64,000 bases of DNA, from contig OY282560.1 of the NCBI GenBank assembly GCA_958295665.1, forward strand, positions 259,727,368 to 259,791,367, in the 5' to 3' direction. This DNA comes from Tipula vernalis. Taxonomy: Eukaryota; Arthropoda; Insecta; Diptera; Tipulidae. Each line of letters starts with the position of its first letter. The first letter of the stretch is position 1. Positions 60,264 to 64,000 of the stretch are shown piece by piece. Under the pieces are notes generated by a model that saw nothing but the letters and a program-made list of their open reading frames with translations, was not told where the DNA came from and searched no databases. A program made the position numbers and the translations under genes.

Positions 60264-63200
60264 TTAAGGGCGCAAATCATTTGCATGGTAAATTCCTAAT
60301 GATTTGTTATATAAATCGCGAAGTTCGAATGCAACGTTACCGATGCATTTATGGATAATGGCCTTTTTAAATTTTGGACACAATTTAGCAGAGACCTTAT
60401 TAGCAGCATTGCTTTGTACATAATTTTTAACAAAGACTACTTGTCCTACCTGGTAGGAATGCGGACGAGATCTTAGATTATATCGCCTACTATTCTGCTG
60501 ATATGCCTTTCGTAAATTATTTATCACGTCTTGCTGCACCAAAGTTAATCTTTCCATAACGGTTAACTCAATATCACGATCCTCTAGCGAGTGAAGTTGT
60601 CTAAGAATATTATATTGAGACCCGTGATTAATGTAGTTTTGGCCAAATGTAAGAAAATGTGGTGAGAATGAAGTGCTCTCATGTACCACATTTCGAAGAG
60701 CGGCACCAACAGAATGTAAATGTTTATCCCAGTCTCGGTGGTTATCATGGGCGTAGGTTCTAATAGCGGATAACACCGATCGATTTACTCGTTCACTAGC
60801 GTTGGCTTGTGGATGGTACTTTGGTGTCAATTTATGCTGCACTCCGTTTTTAAACAGAAGGCCTAAAAATTCCTTAGACGTAAATTGTTTAGCATTGTCG
60901 CTCACTATAGTCTCTGGAACAGAAAAAACACTAAACAGCCGATTTTGTAAAAATTTGCAGACATTTTTAGAAGTAGCTTCACGCATAGGCTCCAAGAGCA
61001 CAAATTTCGAAAATTGATCTACAGCTATAAAAACATAACAGTTACCATCTTTCGAACGAGGGTAGGGACCAAGAAAATCGATAAAAATTTTCTGAAATTG
61101 CCGTTTAACTTCATAAAAATTTCCCATTGGTGTTCGAGATATAGAGTTGTAAGGTTTGCATTCTTTGCACAAGTCACATCGCATAATAAAATCATAAACG
61201 TCTTTGATCATTCCTGGCCAATAATAATAACGTTGTATTATTTCTAATGTTTTCTTAAAACCAAAGTGTGCCGCATTGGGCGTACAATGAGCACGTTCAA
61301 TGACTTCTAAAACTTTAGATTGAGCAACATATAACTTCCAAATTGGCACATCTGAAAAGGTTTGATATTTCGGCGAATGAGTGGGTTTATAGTAAATTCG
61401 ATTGCCATCTAATTTCATATTCTTACAGTGTAAAGGGTTATCTATTAAAACTTTAACCAAATCAAGGTATTCTGGATCATCATCAAACTTGTCAGTGACT
61501 GTAACATCAAATAACTCACATAAGGTACCATTTTCGTTGGAAAGATCAAAGGTATTTCTCGAAAGAGCATCAGGAACTAAATTTTCACGCCCCTTCTTGT
61601 ACTTAATTAGAAAATCGAATCCCTGGAGCTTTAAGCTCCAACGTGCAAGACGTCCAGAAAGGTCTTTTTGCTCCATTAACCACTTCAAACTAGCGTGGTC
61701 AGTAGTGATCGTGAAAGGTAACCCCTCCACGTATTGACGGAATTTCATGACGCTCAACACCGCCGCCAGACACTCTAATTCCGTAACGCTGTAGTTGCGT
61801 TGCGCTCCATTAAGCTTCTTTGAGAAGAAGGCAATTGGACGATCATCGCCATTAGATGATTTTTGATAAATTACACTTCCTACACCAACTTTTGAAGCAT
61901 CACATTCAATAAAGAAATGCTTATTAAAATCGGGATTGCATAACACTGGTGACGAAGACAAGGCGGATTTTAGTTTGCAAAAGGCTTGCTCTGCTTCATC
62001 CGTCCATTTAAATTTTTTATTTTTCCTAAGAAGTCTGGTAATAGGTTCTGCCACTTCGGCGTACTGAGGAATGAATCGTCTATACCAGCCGGTAACACCA
62101 AGGAACTGACGTACTTGTTTAGTGGTTTTTGGACGATTATAGTTGGTTATAGCTGACACCTTTTCCGGGTCAACTTTAAGGACTCCATCGGCTACAATGT
62201 GCCCTAAATAATTGATCTCTTTTAAGAGGAATTTACTTTTCTCTATGTTAATAGTTAAATTTGCCTCTCTCAGAAAACTGGCCACTAACTTAAGCAACTG
62301 GATATGATCTTCAAACGTTTCACTTGTGACTAATAAGTCATCTAAGTATACGAAGATGCGATGCTGCAGCTCGTGGGGTATCACTCGGTGCATTAATCTG
62401 CACATAGTCTGAGGCGAGTTGCATAAACCAAACGGCATGACCGTGAATTGATACAACGGTCGCCCAGGCACGGTGAACGCAGTTTTATCGCGCGAACCCT
62501 CATCGAGCGGGATTTGCCAGAAGGCGTCTTTCAGGTCCAGACTTGAAATAAATCTAGTATTGTTAAGACGCCCCAGCAATCCATCGATGAGTGGCAGGGG
62601 GTATGCATCTTTCACCGTGACCTGGTTTACCTTCCGTGCATCAAGACACAGCCTTACTTTGCCGTTTGGCTTGCGCACTCGAGTGACAGGAGAACACCAC
62701 GAACTGCAACTCTCTTCTATTACGCCCAAGGATAACATTCGATCGAGTTCAGCGTATATTTCGGCTTGAACGGCGGGTGAAACTGCGTAATGCCGCTGTT
62801 TGATGGGTTTAGCGTTACCAACGTCTATCGTATGGGTCGCTAAATGAGTCCGCCCGAGACCTAAAATAACCGATGAAGGAAATTCTCGAATCACCTCATT
62901 TAGTGTTTCTTGCTGTTCCTTAGATAAAACGTGTTTCAGGTTCCTAATTTGCGTATCACTTGTCAGTTCGGAAGTTTGTGTTGAATGTATCAAATGATTA
63001 TTTTGAAAATTGTACGAAGAAAATTCTATTGATGATGAAGGAAATGAAATTGTGATATCGAATAACCGAAAGAAATCAATTCCCAAGTACAATTCTTGGG
63101 ACAGATTAGGTGCTAAATGTAAAGTTACTACGTTGGTTTTACCAGCAAAAGAGACCGGTATCTTAATGAACCCGAGTATAGATTCCCTTTGACCATTAGC

Positions 63201-63494
63201 TGTTCTAATTGACGATGGAAATAAGTGAAACTTAATTAACGGATGGTCTATAAACTGTTCGCTACCTTTGCCTAACAATGAAATGTTAGCACCGCTATCT
63301 AACAAACCAACATAAGTTTTACCCAAAATTTGTAACTGGGCATAAGGACGACCATCTCCTGGGGAAGAAATTAATGACTCTGTGATATTTCGTTTACACT
63401 GTCTACGATGTCTCCAATATTGCTTAGACCGCCCCAATTGTGTTATATGGGAACTCCTCGGAGAGTTTGCTACATTTAAAGTTTGAGTGGACAT
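60264..63494 (-). CDS. Ty3/gypsy pol polyprotein (protease, RT, RNase H, integrase), intact
   Basis: 1076 codons without a break, from ATG at 63494 to the stop at 60264. The aspartic protease has DSG at 66-68. The RT spans about 230-430, with LDLKDAFWQIPL (D320, D323), FTVMPFGLCNSP and YLDD at 383-386. The RNase H has D532 (ECDAS), E572/E574 and D599 (TTDHASLKWL). The integrase has H736, H743, C773 and C776 as its zinc domain, and D806 (FIDFLGP), D866 (IVSDNAKQF) and E901, which is 34 residues on. The C-terminus ends in GIYHANDLRP, a form common in insect gypsy elements; there is no chromodomain. The pol frame is -1 relative to gag and stays open upstream of the Met across the gag end, so frameshifted Gag-Pol synthesis is likely and the Met may not be the true start. 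The protein would copy the RNA genome into DNA and integrate it. All catalytic residues are present. No env ORF follows. Confidence 0.95.
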   Translation of the reverse strand: MSTQTLNVANSPRSSHITQLGRSKQYWRHRRQCKRNITESLISSPGDGRPYAQLQILGKTYVGLLDSGANISLLGKGSEQFIDHPLIKFHLFPSSIRTANGQRESILGFIKIPVSFAGKTNVVTLHLAPNLSQELYLGIDFFRLFDITISFPSSSIEFSSYNFQNNHLIHSTQTSELTSDTQIRNLKHVLSKEQQETLNEVIREFPSSVILGLGRTHLATHTIDVGNAKPIKQRHYAVSPAVQAEIYAELDRMLSLGVIEESCSSWCSPVTRVRKPNGKVRLCLDARKVNQVTVKDAYPLPLIDGLLGRLNNTRFISSLDLKDAFWQIPLDEGSRDKTAFTVPGRPLYQFTVMPFGLCNSPQTMCRLMHRVIPHELQHRIFVYLDDLLVTSETFEDHIQLLKLVASFLREANLTINIEKSKFLLKEINYLGHIVADGVLKVDPEKVSAITNYNRPKTTKQVRQFLGVTGWYRRFIPQYAEVAEPITRLLRKNKKFKWTDEAEQAFCKLKSALSSSPVLCNPDFNKHFFIECDASKVGVGSVIYQKSSNGDDRPIAFFSKKLNGAQRNYSVTELECLAAVLSVMKFRQYVEGLPFTITTDHASLKWLMEQKDLSGRLARWSLKLQGFDFLIKYKKGRENLVPDALSRNTFDLSNENGTLCELFDVTVTDKFDDDPEYLDLVKVLIDNPLHCKNMKLDGNRIYYKPTHSPKYQTFSDVPIWKLYVAQSKVLEVIERAHCTPNAAHFGFKKTLEIIQRYYYWPGMIKDVYDFIMRCDLCKECKPYNSISRTPMGNFYEVKRQFQKIFIDFLGPYPRSKDGNCYVFIAVDQFSKFVLLEPMREATSKNVCKFLQNRLFSVFSVPETIVSDNAKQFTSKEFLGLLFKNGVQHKLTPKYHPQANASERVNRSVLSAIRTYAHDNHRDWDKHLHSVGAALRNVVHESTSFSPHFLTFGQNYINHGSQYNILRQLHSLEDRDIELTVMERLTLVQQDVINNLRKAYQQNSRRYNLRSRPHSYQVGQVVFVKNYVQSNAANKVSAKLCPKFKKAIIHKCIGNVAFELRDLYNKSLGIYHANDLRP

Positions 63495-63517
63495 GTTGGC
63501 AAAGTGCGGAGTAAGAG

Positions 63518-64000
63518 TTAAAATTGACGGTTGTTTAATTCGGGGTCGGTATTGGAGGCTGCTTCCACACGATTGTTGTTCTGGGGGGTTGAAATATTCG
63601 TATCTCGCACCCCCGCTCTCCAGTTTCCCGAAGGCGGATTACACCTGAAACACCTATCTTGTCGATAACCTTTCATACCACAACCAGCACAGGTAATCGT
63701 GAAGTCTGGACGTCTGTTCTCATTAGAATAACCACTGAATGGTTGGTGATGGGTTAAATGATAATTCTGGCGAACATTGCGGTTAGGAGCGTGGTTTGAG
63801 TTAGTCAAAACGGCCACATTAGCCGAACTTTGCTGAGGATCGTTGGACATTGCTTGGGATGTGGATGGTAATGTACTCAAATCGGCTCTTAACGTAGGAT
63901 CCCCAACCTGTTCTGTATTTTCCAACGAATTGATCACTTTACGTGGTTGACACAATAATTCGGGCACGAAGCCTGTTCTATTCCAGGTATCTTCGTACGC
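63518..64000 (-). CDS. Ty3/gypsy gag, C-terminal part, cut by the window edge
   Basis: The frame is open from the window edge to TAA at 63518 (160 codons), with no start codon inside, so the gene begins outside. It is rich in Asn, Ser and Pro. It carries a cysteine cluster, CAGCGMKGYRQDRCFRC, which is a variant zinc knuckle in which the spacing and the missing His differ from the usual CX2CX4HX4C. Nucleocapsid-like RNA binding is likely. It ends 23 bases before the first pol Met and overlaps the pol frame, as in elements that use ribosomal frameshifting. Confidence 0.85.
   Translation of the reverse strand, partial: AYEDTWNRTGFVPELLCQPRKVINSLENTEQVGDPTLRADLSTLPSTSQAMSNDPQQSSANVAVLTNSNHAPNRNVRQNYHLTHHQPFSGYSNENRRPDFTITCAGCGMKGYRQDRCFRCNPPSGNWRAGVRDTNISTPQNNNRVEAASNTDPELNNRQF

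Overview
The window is about 64 kb of AT-rich eukaryotic DNA, almost certainly from an insect and perhaps a dipteran. The grounds are the mix of transposon families (BEL/Pao, Ty3/gypsy, Tc1, two mariner lineages, non-LTR RT remnants, and Sola-like and Zator-like DNA transposons), the CAAAATG start context of the one likely host exon, and the absence of bacterial-style gene packing. Nearly everything recognisable is mobile or repetitive. The one sign of a host gene is a single 5' exon on the minus strand at 53268-53455. The species cannot be named from the sequence alone.

Layout. 1-7172: AT-rich DNA with a 252-bp MITE (142-393), a 195-bp direct repeat pair around a hairpin-bearing spacer (1672-2285), a GGCCGAA minisatellite (3955-4081) and a minus-strand LINE RT remnant (about 4524-5085). 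7173-17116: a BEL/Pao LTR retrotransposon with apparently identical 653-bp LTRs, a tRNA-Phe primer-binding site and a 5-bp target duplication. Its pol is interrupted at 10512-13196 by a complete Sola-like DNA transposon with 35-bp perfect TIRs, an AATT duplication and an intact 596-aa transposase. 17117-26080: a MITE, a broken Tc1 element inside a (TA)n tract of over 500 bp, short-motif repeats and an inverted-repeat family. 26081-34035: mariner remnants, a (CTCAACCC)-rich array and a second inverted-repeat copy. 34036-40194: a 6.1-kb stretch between matching 24-bp inverted ends, including a near-perfect 34-bp hairpin. 41921-44426: a 1254-bp tandem duplication. 44526-45779: a nested fold-back. 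48465-52585: a 108-bp satellite with a roughly 647-bp higher-order period, split by a LINE remnant. 53268-53455: the host exon. 55152-57043: a Zator-like transposon with TTA duplications and a frameshifted transposase. 57680-58560: a mariner pseudogene. 60264-64000: a Ty3/gypsy element on the minus strand with an intact 1076-aa pol, whose gag runs off the right edge.

How the parts relate. The retroelements each carry their own replication set: gag, protease, reverse transcriptase, RNase H and integrase. The DNA transposons each have one transposase. The nesting gives a relative order: the BEL insertion is young because its LTRs match, and the Sola-like insertion inside it is younger still. 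Everything else except the gypsy element looks old and broken. There is no operon, CRISPR array, rRNA or convincing tRNA gene. The host gene, if real, spreads its exons across introns filled with these elements.
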